The notes beneath the pieces were generated by a model, which saw only the letters and a list, made by a program, of their open reading frames with translations, searched no databases and had not been told where the DNA came from. Of a DNA stretch of 64,000 nt, positions 54,259 to 63,460 are shown piece after piece. How positions within the stretch are numbered: the stretch's first letter is position 1; every line of letters begins with the position of its first letter. This stretch comes from Chitinispirillaceae bacterium (lineage in GTDB: Bacteria > Fibrobacterota > Chitinivibrionia > Chitinivibrionales > Chitinispirillaceae), in the NCBI GenBank assembly GCA_016929595.1, contig JAFGIN010000049.1:62001-126000 (forward strand), written 5' to 3'. A program made the position numbers and the translations under genes.

Positions 54259-56396
54259 CTCAAGCCTCCGATATCGATAGAAAAAGTTTGAGTTGAACTT
54301 CCGATAAGTATACCCAATAGTTTTCTTTTTCCAAATTTTTGTAAAAGGGCAGCCAATGGAATTGAATATGCACCATTTACTGTTTTGTATTTTTTCAGAT
54401 CTATTGAAAGAATAACTTTTCCTGATAGATCCATTATTTTTAATATCGAATAATCTTTCACGGCTTCAATAGTCAGTACTCCTTTCCTCAAAATTATGGA
54501 TGGTTTAAAATGTGTAATTTTTGTTTTAACAACTCGTGTTCGTGGTGCATATATTTCTTCATCACTAAGAAAGGGAATGGAACTTTGATCCAAATCTGAG
54601 ATGTTTTCTACTGTTGCCTGGAAATAAGTTGCTTTTGTAAGAATTCCAAAGGTACCACCAGGGTAAACCTCATCTTTTTCGGCGATATGATTTTCATCAT
54701 CTGCCCACAATTTAGCAATTCCTGAATCGGCATGGGATTTAAAAAGGTATGGTTTTTCTTCAATGGTTGCTGTTGAAATACCAGCGTCGTCAAAACCTGT
54801 CCAGCTGAAAACTGTATCCCAGAGAGACATTACACGTGCACTTAGAGTATATGGTTGACCCCAGGTGTTCTGATTGATTGAAAAACTGAATGGTTGTATT
54901 GCACTTTTAATTCGAAGTTGAATAAGTACCGGGCTGAAGGAGGGAAACATATATCCTCGCCAAAGGAACAAACCTTTCTGAGAGAAAGTATTCTGGAGAT
55001 CGACTCCATACCAGGCTGCGCTTTTAAACGTAAATGTGACTGAGTCTGTTATCGCATTTAGTTCATCAGAATAACTTTTTAAGGTACCATTCTTTGCGGA
55101 ACCGGCAGTAATAAGAACAATATGCTTGTACTGAGAGCTGGCACTGTTTGATAGAAGCGATTTTGCGGTAGTAAAAGTTGATAGAAAGTCATTTCTTGAT
55201 AGTTCCAGAGGTGAACTGTTGCCTTGATTGGGAATCCATGAGGGAAGTATTTCTGATGATTTCTTAACATATGTATCATACAGTGTAGATTCTGTAAAAG
55301 AGTTGAGGTAGTCAAAAATGAGTGAGTCGTTTTTGTCATCAAATGCTGATGTTAAATATATTGGTCCACTTCTGCCTTCAATACAGTGAATGAGTCCTGA
55401 ATGATTTCCAAGCTTTTTAAGTTCTTTGATAATGGTTGTTAATTCCTGAGCCTGGGCAATTATTGACCTTGCATATCCGGATAGGTTTTTCATCTGATTA
55501 ACATAGGTTATCATCCCTTCAGAATTATTCCACCGCCAAATAAACATTGTCGAAATCGGCTTTGAAAGTTTTGTCACTATAGAATCATTGACACCAGTAT
55601 TAACCAGCATGTAATGACCTCTGTAGGGGTCAGATGTAAATTCAGTAATGTTCATTGTTGAAGAATTCGATTTTTCAAGCTGTAGATTAATTGCTGTATG
55701 ATAAGGAATAATATTGGTACTTGTATCTGAAAGAATAATTTTCGATTCACCTGATATCATTACGAATTTATTGTAGAAATTATCTGCATATACCTTGAAT
55801 TTTATGTTTTTGGGCGTTTTACCATATACACTGTGAAATAGTACAGGAATGACGTATGTCGAACGAGTGCTTCCTATTCGAAGCAGATAACGTAATCGAA
55901 CATGTGTTTTTTCGCCGAGACCAATCCTTGTAAGTGTAAGCTCATAATGTACATCGGTGTGCTTCTGTAACAAAGCGATTCTGGAATCGATCGACTTTTT
56001 CAAGGCTGTACTGTCTGTATAACTGAAATCTGTAATGTATTTTGTTTCATGTAAACCTGCCCTATACATTGTAAGGCCTCTCCAGGTTTGCAGACCAACG
56101 ATCGTAGCCTCCTGTGGAACAGGAATCGATCCTTTCATGAGATAATCACCAGTTAAACCAAGCAGATTAAGCTTAGTAACATCGCTGCTGATCCAGCCAT
56201 CTTCTATAACATCAAGATACGATCCTCTCGGAGTAACAGTAATCTCAGAATTTTCCAGTTCTGTGGTGCCAAGCAAAACCTGATTGTACTGAATCAATGA
56301 ATCATTTACTACAGTTTCTTTGTAGCCGTAAAAATCCATGGAAGCTTTTACGGAAATTGCGCATGTAATAAGATAGATTAAAAACACCCTATGCAT
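54255..56396 (-). CDS. Large secreted protein with VIT-like N-terminal half
   Basis: This 713-residue protein has a signal peptide ('VFLIYLITCAISVKA'). Residues about 75-190 resemble a VIT domain: 'GDYLMKGSIPVPQEATIVGL', then 'SRIALLQKH--VHYELTLTRIGLGEKTHVRLRYLLRI'. A following Rossmann-like stretch occupies the place of a vWA domain, but the MIDAS motif (DxSxS) is not visible. The last 80 residues form a compact beta module typical of C-terminal secretion domains. It is co-transcribed with a PorT-like barrel. No specific function is recognised. Confidence 0.7.
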   Translation of the reverse strand: MHRVFLIYLITCAISVKASMDFYGYKETVVNDSLIQYNQVLLGTTELENSEITVTPRGSYLDVIEDGWISSDVTKLNLLGLTGDYLMKGSIPVPQEATIVGLQTWRGLTMYRAGLHETKYITDFSYTDSTALKKSIDSRIALLQKHTDVHYELTLTRIGLGEKTHVRLRYLLRIGSTRSTYVIPVLFHSVYGKTPKNIKFKVYADNFYNKFVMISGESKIILSDTSTNIIPYHTAINLQLEKSNSSTMNITEFTSDPYRGHYMLVNTGVNDSIVTKLSKPISTMFIWRWNNSEGMITYVNQMKNLSGYARSIIAQAQELTTIIKELKKLGNHSGLIHCIEGRSGPIYLTSAFDDKNDSLIFDYLNSFTESTLYDTYVKKSSEILPSWIPNQGNSSPLELSRNDFLSTFTTAKSLLSNSASSQYKHIVLITAGSAKNGTLKSYSDELNAITDSVTFTFKSAAWYGVDLQNTFSQKGLFLWRGYMFPSFSPVLIQLRIKSAIQPFSFSINQNTWGQPYTLSARVMSLWDTVFSWTGFDDAGISTATIEEKPYLFKSHADSGIAKLWADDENHIAEKDEVYPGGTFGILTKATYFQATVENISDLDQSSIPFLSDEEIYAPRTRVVKTKITHFKPSIILRKGVLTIEAVKDYSILKIMDLSGKVILSIDLKKYKTVNGAYSIPLAALLQKFGKRKLLGILIGSSTQTFSIDIGGLR

Positions 56397-56854
56397 CGTT
56401 CCTCCTTAATTAAAGACCTTTTTTTTGATGCAGTTCTTAACTTAAAATATACAACGGTATAGTATTCTTTTGATCGTACAATATCGGGAAACTGTTTTCT
56501 GACAGAAAACAACCCAGGTAGAAAAAACTGTTTTATATGTGAAGTAAAACGATCTGTCCAAGCTTATGAATAATAGCCTTTGAACGCTGTTTCTTAAAAA
56601 AACCTGTTTTTGGCTATTATAATCTAAAAAAATAGAACTCTTGAAAAAACCAATTAAAAGATTTCTTGTAAAAAATATGGAATTTAACGCTTTCAGTTTT
56701 TTATGCTCATGATTATTTTTTACTTGCATCAGGTTCAACTACCCGGTGAACCTGAGGACCTTACTATTTTGATACGGATACACGTTACTGGGCCGGATTG
56801 AGTAGAGGTTTTTCAGGTACAATTCAAAATTTGTTTAAATAGAGAAATTCATCG
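56397..56854. other. Intergenic region between divergent genes
   Basis: These 458 AT-rich bases lie between the minus-strand VIT-like gene and the plus-strand acyltransferase and should hold both promoters. A 98-codon minus frame at 56442-56738 has no start signal or recognisable composition and is not called. Confidence 0.5.
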
Positions 56855-57739
56855 ATGATTAAATTTTTTAATTATATCTCATATCTGTTTTTACTGCTTA
56901 CCGAAAAGCTCCTTACGCTGTTACCTAGAAAAGCCGCACTGTTTATGGGTAGAATCGGTGGTTTTATACTTTATATTACTGGTTTCAGGAAAAAAACAGT
57001 AATTAACAATATGATACATGTTGCGTTGTGCACACCTGAAATGATGGAGCCATTAATAAAAGATCTGTATTGTATGATGGGCATGTATGCAGTTGACTTT
57101 GTAAGAAAGAAAACCCCTCCAATCCATGAAATCAAAGGTCTGGAGATCTTAAGAAAGCTGCTGGAAAACAAAAAAGGGTTAATTCCAATACTTGCACACC
57201 TTGGCAACTGGGAACTACTTGCTTCGCTGTTCGGAAAAGAGTTTTCGAGGCTTTGTGTAATTGCAAAAAAAATGAACAACACCTATGTTAATGCATGGCT
57301 GGAAAAAAAACGTACAGATTCTCATGTGGAAGTAATTTACAGAGAGCATGCTCTCCGTAGGATGCTGCAGGTACTCTCTGTTAATGGTCTTGTCGCAATT
57401 CTTATAGATCAAAGGGGTGGAGGTCACGGTACTGAGGCGCTCTTTCTTGACAAACCCGCGAGCACGGTCAAGACCGTTGCCGGAATAGTCTATAAAACCG
57501 GTTGTCCTGTAGTTTCGACCTATGCTCTTATGCGTGATGATCTTTCCTACGATGTTTTCATTGAAGAGGTGCCTGTGATCGATACTGATGGAATGAGTCA
57601 GGAAGAAGCTATAAAAGCGTATCAGAATCTTCATAATGCTGTACTTTCTTCTATAATACGAAAGAATCCCAAGCACTATTTCGGATGGTTTCATAAACGT
57701 TTTAAAGGTAAAGTCAACTATCGTTTATCGCACAAGTGA
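56855..57739 (+). CDS. LpxL/HtrB-family lipid acyltransferase
   Basis: This 294-residue membrane-anchored enzyme has the family's catalytic motif in 'PILAHLGNWELLA' (HxxxxE). An N-terminal helix anchors it at the inner membrane, and 'DQRGGGHGTEALFLDKPASTVKTVAGI' is the second conserved block. LpxL-type enzymes add secondary acyl chains to lipid A; in this group of bacteria the substrate might also be another lipid. It stands alone. Confidence 0.9.
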   Translation: MIKFFNYISYLFLLLTEKLLTLLPRKAALFMGRIGGFILYITGFRKKTVINNMIHVALCTPEMMEPLIKDLYCMMGMYAVDFVRKKTPPIHEIKGLEILRKLLENKKGLIPILAHLGNWELLASLFGKEFSRLCVIAKKMNNTYVNAWLEKKRTDSHVEVIYREHALRRMLQVLSVNGLVAILIDQRGGGHGTEALFLDKPASTVKTVAGIVYKTGCPVVSTYALMRDDLSYDVFIEEVPVIDTDGMSQEEAIKAYQNLHNAVLSSIIRKNPKHYFGWFHKRFKGKVNYRLSHK

Positions 57740-58099
57740 TCAGGCAGCCTGTTCTAAAATTAGCCGTATTCTTTCAATCTATCCCTCCGGTTTCATATCA
57801 TAAAGAGCAATTTTTAAAACTGCTCAGGAGTCAGAATCCGGAATTCATCCCAAGCCCGGGAAGAATAAAAAGCATCAAGAAACCTGATATTCCATTATAA
57901 TAATATATTTCAGCTGAAAATGTGTCCTGCTTTAAGATGGCCTATGTTTATAGCTTCTGGACTCTGTCTTCTGAATTCTGGGTACCTGAGTAGCAGCGTT
58001 TTTTTTGGGGGGGAATATAGGGATTATTTTTTTAATTGCCGCTCTATATTTTTATTGATACCATAAATACTGTGACCTTAAACTTTTTCCGGACAAAAT
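57740..58099. other. Intergenic region without recognised features
   Basis: These 360 bases contain no convincing gene or hairpin. The stretch includes a T7-G7 homopolymer pair near 58001-58013. It likely includes the promoter of the zinc-ribbon gene. Confidence 0.45.
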
Positions 58100-58795
58100 A
58101 TGCCTAATTGTAAAACATGTGCGGCACCACTGCCGCCTTACTCTTCCAGGTGCGAGTATTGTGGAGCGAAGAGTGATGTCGATCTTAAGGGAATTCAGGA
58201 GTATACCATAACACAGGCGTATTCTCAGCGTCATTGTCCTCTTTGTTCTCTACCGATGGAAAGTATTACACTCAATGAGATCCCCGGTTTCACTATTGAA
58301 CGATGTCCGAAATGCATGGGGCTTTTCTTCGATCCTGAAGAGCTCAATGCGCTCCTTGATGCATCAGTTAATCAGGTGTACAGTATCAATCTGCGCAAGA
58401 TCTGGGAGATGAACCAGATGGCGGGGCAGGATAATGAGCGGACTGCAGTGTACATACAATGTCCGGTGTGCAAGGGGCTTATGAACCGGGTAAATTTTGG
58501 AGCCCGAAGCGGAGTAGTTATTGATAAGTGTATTCATGGTATATGGCTTGATAATGGTGAGCTGAGAAAACTTCTGGAATGGCGCAAAGCAGGAGGACAG
58601 TTATATCATGAAACAGTAGTAGCTGAGAGGCTTAAACAGGAAGAATTGATTAGAAAGAAAAAGGAGGAAGAAAAAAATAAAGTAGCTTCATCCATGTATT
58701 TCACTGATAAATCGTCTCAGAAGAGTCCAGCTGATATTGATCTGGAAAAATTATTTGGAACCGTAGCGAAAGCAATCTGGCGATTGTTTGTGTGA
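58100..58795 (+). CDS. Multi-zinc-ribbon protein with two zf-TFIIB-like domains
   Basis: This 231-residue soluble protein has three zinc-ribbon-like sections: 'CKTCAAPLPPYSSRCEYCG' at the start, 'CPLCSLPMESI' with 'CPKCMGLFFDPEEL', and 'CPVCKGLMNRV' with 'CIHGIWLDNGELRKLLEW'. The last two match the zf-TFIIB family pattern. A charged coiled-coil and a short C-terminal helix follow. The function is unknown; roles in nucleic-acid or protein binding are only guesses. Confidence 0.82.
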   Translation: MPNCKTCAAPLPPYSSRCEYCGAKSDVDLKGIQEYTITQAYSQRHCPLCSLPMESITLNEIPGFTIERCPKCMGLFFDPEELNALLDASVNQVYSINLRKIWEMNQMAGQDNERTAVYIQCPVCKGLMNRVNFGARSGVVIDKCIHGIWLDNGELRKLLEWRKAGGQLYHETVVAERLKQEELIRKKKEEEKNKVASSMYFTDKSSQKSPADIDLEKLFGTVAKAIWRLFV

Positions 58796-58993
58796 TTCCC
58801 TTCTTGATGCTAATCATTAGAAAAATGCTGTTTTTTTTCTTGCCGATACTGGAAATCGGAACCTGTGGTCGTGAACAGCTGAGGGTGATTGATGATATCA
58901 ATCGATACATCTTTGCAACAGTTTTATGAATCGATTATTTTTTCAATATTCTGTATACAAATATCTACACCTGTCGTTTTTCAGGAGCACACC

Positions 58994-59836
58994 ATGAACA
59001 CCGAACTCTACTATTATTCAGGAACTGGAAATTCGCTACACATAGCACGGGAGTTGCAGAAGAGAATTCCCGGATCGAAGCTGATTCCCATCATCAGTAT
59101 TTTGGACAACGATGTTATAAAAACCGAAGCCAAAACGGTAGGTATTGTGTTCCCCATTTATCTGGCTTCTATGCCGATTCCAGTATACCATTTTCTTGAT
59201 AAGATCGATACTGGTTCTGTGCAATACCTGTTTGCGGTGGCGACACGGATCGGCACGTTCCATAGTGCGGATGTCACAATTGCGAAGATTCTGAGAAGAA
59301 AAGGCGCAGCGCTCAACGCTTTTTTCAACTTGAACATGGCATCCAATTCTCCCTGTGGACTTGTACCGAAAGTGCCGGGATTCGAAAAAATGGTTAACGG
59401 CTGGATCGACAAAATATCGCCTGAAAAGGTAACGCGGCTGGAAACCGTGGTCCAGGAACGCATCGGCTTTATTATCGATACGGTCAGAAAATGCAGGAAA
59501 CACCGTGACGAGGGGTCGCTCCTGCAACTATTCATCAAACATCTGGCATCGGTAGTTATCAGAAAAACATACTCGGACAACCCCATTCCTTACTATACTG
59601 ATGAGACATGTACCGGATGCGGGATATGCGAAAAGGTTTGTCCGTCGGGAAAGGTAAAAATTGTTGATAAACTGCCGACATGGAAAAAAGAGATTCCTTG
59701 TTATGTATGTTTCGCCTGTTTCAATTGTTGTCCGCAGCAGGCGATTCTCATTAAAAACAGGTATACGATGAAAAAGGGACGGTATATCCATCCGGAAATA
59801 TCCGTCGATGACATCGCCCGGCAAAAGGCGTGCTGA
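58994..59836 (+). CDS. EFR1-family flavodoxin/ferredoxin protein
   Basis: This 280-residue protein starts at the ATG at 58994, behind AGGAG. The flavodoxin-like start 'YYYSGTGNSLHIAREL' binds a flavin phosphate; two 4Fe-4S motifs ('CTGCGICEKVCPSGKV' and 'CYVCFACFNCCPQQA') lie in the C-terminal third. It probably passes electrons between flavin and iron-sulfur partners. The upstream open frame from 58889 is not used. Confidence 0.9.
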   Translation: MNTELYYYSGTGNSLHIARELQKRIPGSKLIPIISILDNDVIKTEAKTVGIVFPIYLASMPIPVYHFLDKIDTGSVQYLFAVATRIGTFHSADVTIAKILRRKGAALNAFFNLNMASNSPCGLVPKVPGFEKMVNGWIDKISPEKVTRLETVVQERIGFIIDTVRKCRKHRDEGSLLQLFIKHLASVVIRKTYSDNPIPYYTDETCTGCGICEKVCPSGKVKIVDKLPTWKKEIPCYVCFACFNCCPQQAILIKNRYTMKKGRYIHPEISVDDIARQKAC

Positions 59837-60013
59837 AGTATTGCGAGCCTACTACCATGGCCGGAGGTCGCGGGCCCTCTTTTTCTGATGCCATTTTGCT
59901 CCCTCCCAGTATCATGTTATCCCGCCTGTTTCCATTGACACCCCTGTTCACAGGACTTATTTTGTTTATCATCACAATTACAGTCCGCTGTATTCTCGTC
60001 GAAAGAGGTAAGT

Positions 60014-60709
60014 ATGATTTACTTTATTCGTGCATTTCTGTTGTTGATAGTTTTTATCGCTCTCATTTGCTGTGGTTGTTCATCTCCGACAGAAACTAAA
60101 GATGGAACTGTTACTCCGCAATTTTCCTACAGCGAAATAAAAGGGGGTTCCGGCAATAAAGTTGACATGTCGGGGAGTGTCTCAGTCAATAATGGCGTAC
60201 AGACACTTAGTGTTAATAAAACCGACGGGCTATGGAGGAACTGGGAGGAAATCGGGTTCTGTTACACGGAAGTGCCCGTAACCGTTTTTACCATCAGTGC
60301 TGTTTACAAGGGAATGTCAGGGGGGGATTCCATCCTGCAGGGTGGGCTCATGGTACGTGGATCGCTTGATTCAATAAGTCCTTATGCTGCATTACGCCTG
60401 GTACAAAACAGATATGATCCTGTTGTACGGACTGGTGCAGACAAGGATGCTTCAGCATCGGGCTCAACGTTATCGTATCAGGTTGGTGATGTTCTTTATA
60501 TTAGTTGTATAGGGGTATCAGTTGTTGATTCTTCACACAGCACTTTAACAGTTGAAGTTGGTGCAAAACGCAATGGAAGTGTGATTGTTTCAAAAATATT
60601 TAACGTAAACACTTCCGGAAATAAACTTTACGCAGGATTTTTCGGGGCAAATCACTCATCGACGGTAAGCGGTTCTTTTTCGGTATCAGATTTAAAAATT
60701 TTGTATTGA
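60014..60709 (+). CDS. Small lipoprotein with beta-sandwich-like body
   Basis: This 231-residue protein has a lipoprotein signal ('IALICCGCSS'). The mature part is beta-rich and Gly/Ser-rich, with 'DGLWRNWEEIGFCYTEVPVTVFTISAVYKG' resembling laminin-G/concanavalin-type sandwiches and 'LYAGFFGANHSS' near the end. GAAAGAGGT precedes the ATG. It may bind surface carbohydrate, but no family can be named. Confidence 0.7.
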   Translation: MIYFIRAFLLLIVFIALICCGCSSPTETKDGTVTPQFSYSEIKGGSGNKVDMSGSVSVNNGVQTLSVNKTDGLWRNWEEIGFCYTEVPVTVFTISAVYKGMSGGDSILQGGLMVRGSLDSISPYAALRLVQNRYDPVVRTGADKDASASGSTLSYQVGDVLYISCIGVSVVDSSHSTLTVEVGAKRNGSVIVSKIFNVNTSGNKLYAGFFGANHSSTVSGSFSVSDLKILY

Positions 60710-61048
60710 AGATTTTATGTGCCGGCAGTTTTTATAGGAGAAAGATATGATTAAATTGTTTCAGCAGTGCTGTCATTCTTCATTCCTAATTCTTCATTTT
60801 TCAAAACCTTCCGGAGATATCAAAAGCTTCAAAGTGTGGTATCACTGATGTTGCGGTGTACCACGATACTCACTAACCCACACTAAATCGTCTACCATCC
60901 GTAGTTTTATCGAAGGCTGGCCTCGGGCGCCTATATCCAGCTATAATACTATCGCGATCTATTTATTTCTGCACAAAAAAACATGAGCGGATTTTCAGAA
61001 TCGGGAAGTCTATTATACGGAAACAGAAAAATAACCGAAGGAGTTACT
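60710..61048. other. Intergenic region with a possible short reading frame
   Basis: A frame at 60747-60848 (about 33 codons, 'MIKLFQQCCHSSFLIL' to stop) has AGGAGA upstream, but its content resembles repeat-rich spacer (CTTCATT units) rather than a gene. The rest is spacer with the promoter of the next gene. Nothing firm was seen. Confidence 0.35.
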
Positions 61049-61780
61049 ATGAAAAACACACTTTTTAGCAGTCTTGTAATGGGAAGCGCAATCATTGTGC
61101 TTGCATCTGCATCTGTAATGGACACTTTTGGCGATAACCACAAAAATAAGGGTGGTCATGAGCTTAAAAAAAATAATAAAAATACTCACAGGGTATATAC
61201 ATATAGCCCGAAAGGAAAAAGTCACAACCACAATCAACCTCACAAGTATCATGAACAGAAAGTTCATCATCGGGGGAGAGAATACATATACAGAGACAGT
61301 CGTTTCTATCACAGGGACAGGGGTGGAAAACTGGTAATTACAACAGCTCCACTAGGTGCGGTCGTATTGTCGCTTCCACGGATTTTTCACAGTGTGACAA
61401 TAGGCAAAGCTTCTATATTTTTCAGTGGCGGAATCTATTATAAAAGATGCAATGGTGGCTATGTGGTTGTTGACAGACCCCGTTTCAGAAGGCCTCCTGA
61501 ACATGCACGACGGGTGATTGTAAGAGAACGTGAATACTATGTTTATAATAACACATATTACTGCAAAGATGGAAGTGATTATACTGTTTGTGAGCCACCG
61601 GAACAGGTAATTGTCCAGAATTCATCTAATGATGTAACAGTCATGGTGGAGAACAGCAATGGGTCACGTACACCGGTGACACTCAGCCCGATTGGAGCAA
61701 ACCAGTGGAAAGGTCCAAGAGGAGAGATTTACAATGGCCTCCCTGACAATAGACAATTATCAAGTGTGTATGGATTTTAA
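61049..61780 (+). CDS. DUF6515-like secreted protein
   Basis: This 243-residue protein starts at the ATG at 61049, behind GAAGGAG, with a signal peptide. A His/Lys-rich region (about 30-90) is followed by 'TTAPLGAVVLSLP', 'IFFSGGIYYKRCNGGYVVVDRP' and 'YYVYNNTYYCKDGSDYTVCEPP', the tandem 'YYxxG-YY-GYVVV-P' pattern of DUF6515. It is a cell-surface or periplasmic protein of unknown role. A strong terminator follows. Confidence 0.8.
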   Translation: MKNTLFSSLVMGSAIIVLASASVMDTFGDNHKNKGGHELKKNNKNTHRVYTYSPKGKSHNHNQPHKYHEQKVHHRGREYIYRDSRFYHRDRGGKLVITTAPLGAVVLSLPRIFHSVTIGKASIFFSGGIYYKRCNGGYVVVDRPRFRRPPEHARRVIVREREYYVYNNTYYCKDGSDYTVCEPPEQVIVQNSSNDVTVMVENSNGSRTPVTLSPIGANQWKGPRGEIYNGLPDNRQLSSVYGF

Positions 61781-61812
61781 AGGAAATTAAAAAAAACGGG
61801 AGCTTCATCAAC

Positions 61813-61848
61813 AATCGCAGGGGGCGGGTCTCCTGCGATTTTTTTTGT
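61813..61848 (+). terminator. Terminator of the DUF6515-like gene
   Basis: A 9-bp stem (61813-61821 with 61832-61840) and a GC-rich loop are followed by a T run. The remaining 61849-62274 holds no convincing gene; a ten-codon frame near 62107 with GAGGAG upstream is too short to call. Confidence 0.9.
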
Positions 61849-62274
61849 AACTTTTTTCTGATAAAAATACAGTAAATGGTCGCTTATGTTTCATCCCTGG
61901 CACGGGATCAACCCGAGCTTCCAATAAATGTTGATGGTAATGTGCCTGCAAAAAGAAATTTTTTTTAGCAGAGAACAAGGTTGTTTCCGCTCTGTTTAGG
62001 CACAAGGTGTCCCCGAAGATCGAAATATTTTAAACATCCGAGGGAATTATTCTGTGATAATTCGATACTGTTTTGGCAGGTGATATTGACAAAATGAGGA
62101 GTTGCGATGTCGTTTACACTTCAGATTGGGTCAGATTGAGTTACTACTGCCAGAAACCAGATCCTGTACTTCTGAATATAGAAATGAATGCAGGAACCAG
62201 CTTGAAAAAGGGTTAAAGGCACTGCTCTTGCAGTAATAAAAATAAAATGCCTGCACCTTAAAAAGGGGATGCTC

Positions 62275-62715
62275 ATGAAGTTGCGTTGTCCTGCATTTCA
62301 AAATGATGGATTAATCCCGGAGAAGTTCAGCTATAATAATGAAAACATCAATCCATCTCTGTTGATATCGAACTACCCGTCACAGACTAAGAGCTTTGTA
62401 TTGATAGTTGATGATCCTGATGCTCCAAATGGCGTCTGGCTTCACTGGCTTGTGTATGACATTCCAGTGAGAGAGGTTATTGAGCAAAATAGTGTGCCTG
62501 GAAAACAGGGAATCAATGATTTCGGTAATCTACGTTATGACGGACCATGCCCGGGTTCCGGTACTCATCGATACTATTTCAGGGTATTTGCACTCGATTC
62601 ACCGCTTAACCTTTCTGATGGAATGTCAAGAAATGAGATTGAGGATGCCATGGAACATCATATTCTTGATGTTGCTGAAGTTTGTGGTCTTTATTCTGCC
62701 AGAGAAAATATGTAA
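62275..62715 (+). CDS. YbhB/YbcL-family PEBP-like protein
   Basis: This 146-residue protein is a bacterial member of the phosphatidylethanolamine-binding/Raf-kinase-inhibitor family, with the hallmarks 'VLIVDDPDAPNGVWLHWLVYDIP' and 'YDGPCPGSGTHRYYFRVFALD'. It binds small anionic ligands; the cellular role in bacteria is unclear. The start at 62275 is chosen because GGGG lies 6 bases before it; an ATG at 62269 is possible. Confidence 0.92.
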   Translation: MKLRCPAFQNDGLIPEKFSYNNENINPSLLISNYPSQTKSFVLIVDDPDAPNGVWLHWLVYDIPVREVIEQNSVPGKQGINDFGNLRYDGPCPGSGTHRYYFRVFALDSPLNLSDGMSRNEIEDAMEHHILDVAEVCGLYSARENM

Positions 62716-62740
62716 TTTATAGAGCTGAATTTACTCAGGA

Positions 62741-62788
62741 AAAAAAGAGAGCGCTTGTGAAATTTTCATGAGCGCTCTCTTTTTTTTG
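62741..62788 (+). terminator. Terminator of the PEBP gene
   Basis: A GAGAGCGCT/AGCGCTCTC stem (62747-62755 with 62771-62779), extended by A/T pairs and followed by eight T, lies 25 bases after the stop codon. Confidence 0.92.
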
Positions 62789-62972
62789 AGTGTGTTTAGA
62801 AGTAATTTAACCAGACTTAAATCGAAATGATAAAATAAACCGGATTGGACATGTCCTGAAGACTGCAGGCTGTAATCAGTGTAGATATCATATATTATTC
62901 AGGACTTGAAATGATACGGCACAAAAAAATAATTTTTATAGGTACTGCTAAAGAAGACAGTGGATAATAGTA

Positions 62973-63458
62973 ATGGTTGAACTGAGTAAAAGTGAATTGA
63001 AAATCGGAGTTATATCCGACACGCATGGTTTGTTCCGGAATCAGATTACTCATTATTTTAAAAATGTTGATTGCATAATTCATGCAGGAGATATCGGTAC
63101 ACCGGAAATAATAGAAATGCTGTCAGCAATTGCACCGGTTTGTGCGGTATTAGGCAACACCGATCTTCCATTTGTGTTTACAGAATATAATTACGATGAA
63201 ATCGTTGAGACTCCGGATCATAAATTATTCATAATACACAATCTAAGTGATATCGATTTTGATATTAAAACGGTTGGGTTTACTGTTGTGATTTCCGGGC
63301 ATACGCATCTGCCGCTGATTACAACAGAAAATGATGTTCTTTATATTAATCCGGGCAGTGCTGGTCCGTTACGGTCAAACCTGCCAGTTTCCGCAGCCTT
63401 GTTGCATATAAATAATAAAGTACTCCGCGCAGAGCTTCTCGGATTTGATTGTACGTGA
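62973..63458 (+). CDS. YfcE/MJ0936-family metallophosphoesterase
   Basis: This 161-residue enzyme has the calcineurin-like metal-binding set: 'ISDTHG', 'HAGDIG', 'LGNTD', 'SGHTH' and 'NPGS'. It probably splits phosphodiesters; the substrate is unknown. The length is typical of this family. It is convergent with the partial gene at the right edge. Confidence 0.92.
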   Translation: MVELSKSELKIGVISDTHGLFRNQITHYFKNVDCIIHAGDIGTPEIIEMLSAIAPVCAVLGNTDLPFVFTEYNYDEIVETPDHKLFIIHNLSDIDFDIKTVGFTVVISGHTHLPLITTENDVLYINPGSAGPLRSNLPVSAALLHINNKVLRAELLGFDCT

Positions 63459-63460
63459 AT

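Noticed and set aside
57215-57694. 159-codon minus-strand frame opposite the acyltransferase
   Set aside because: It is antisense to a conserved LpxL-type gene and has no own motifs.
59036-59586. Two long minus-strand frames opposite the EFR1 gene
   Set aside because: They are shadows of the clearly coding plus strand.
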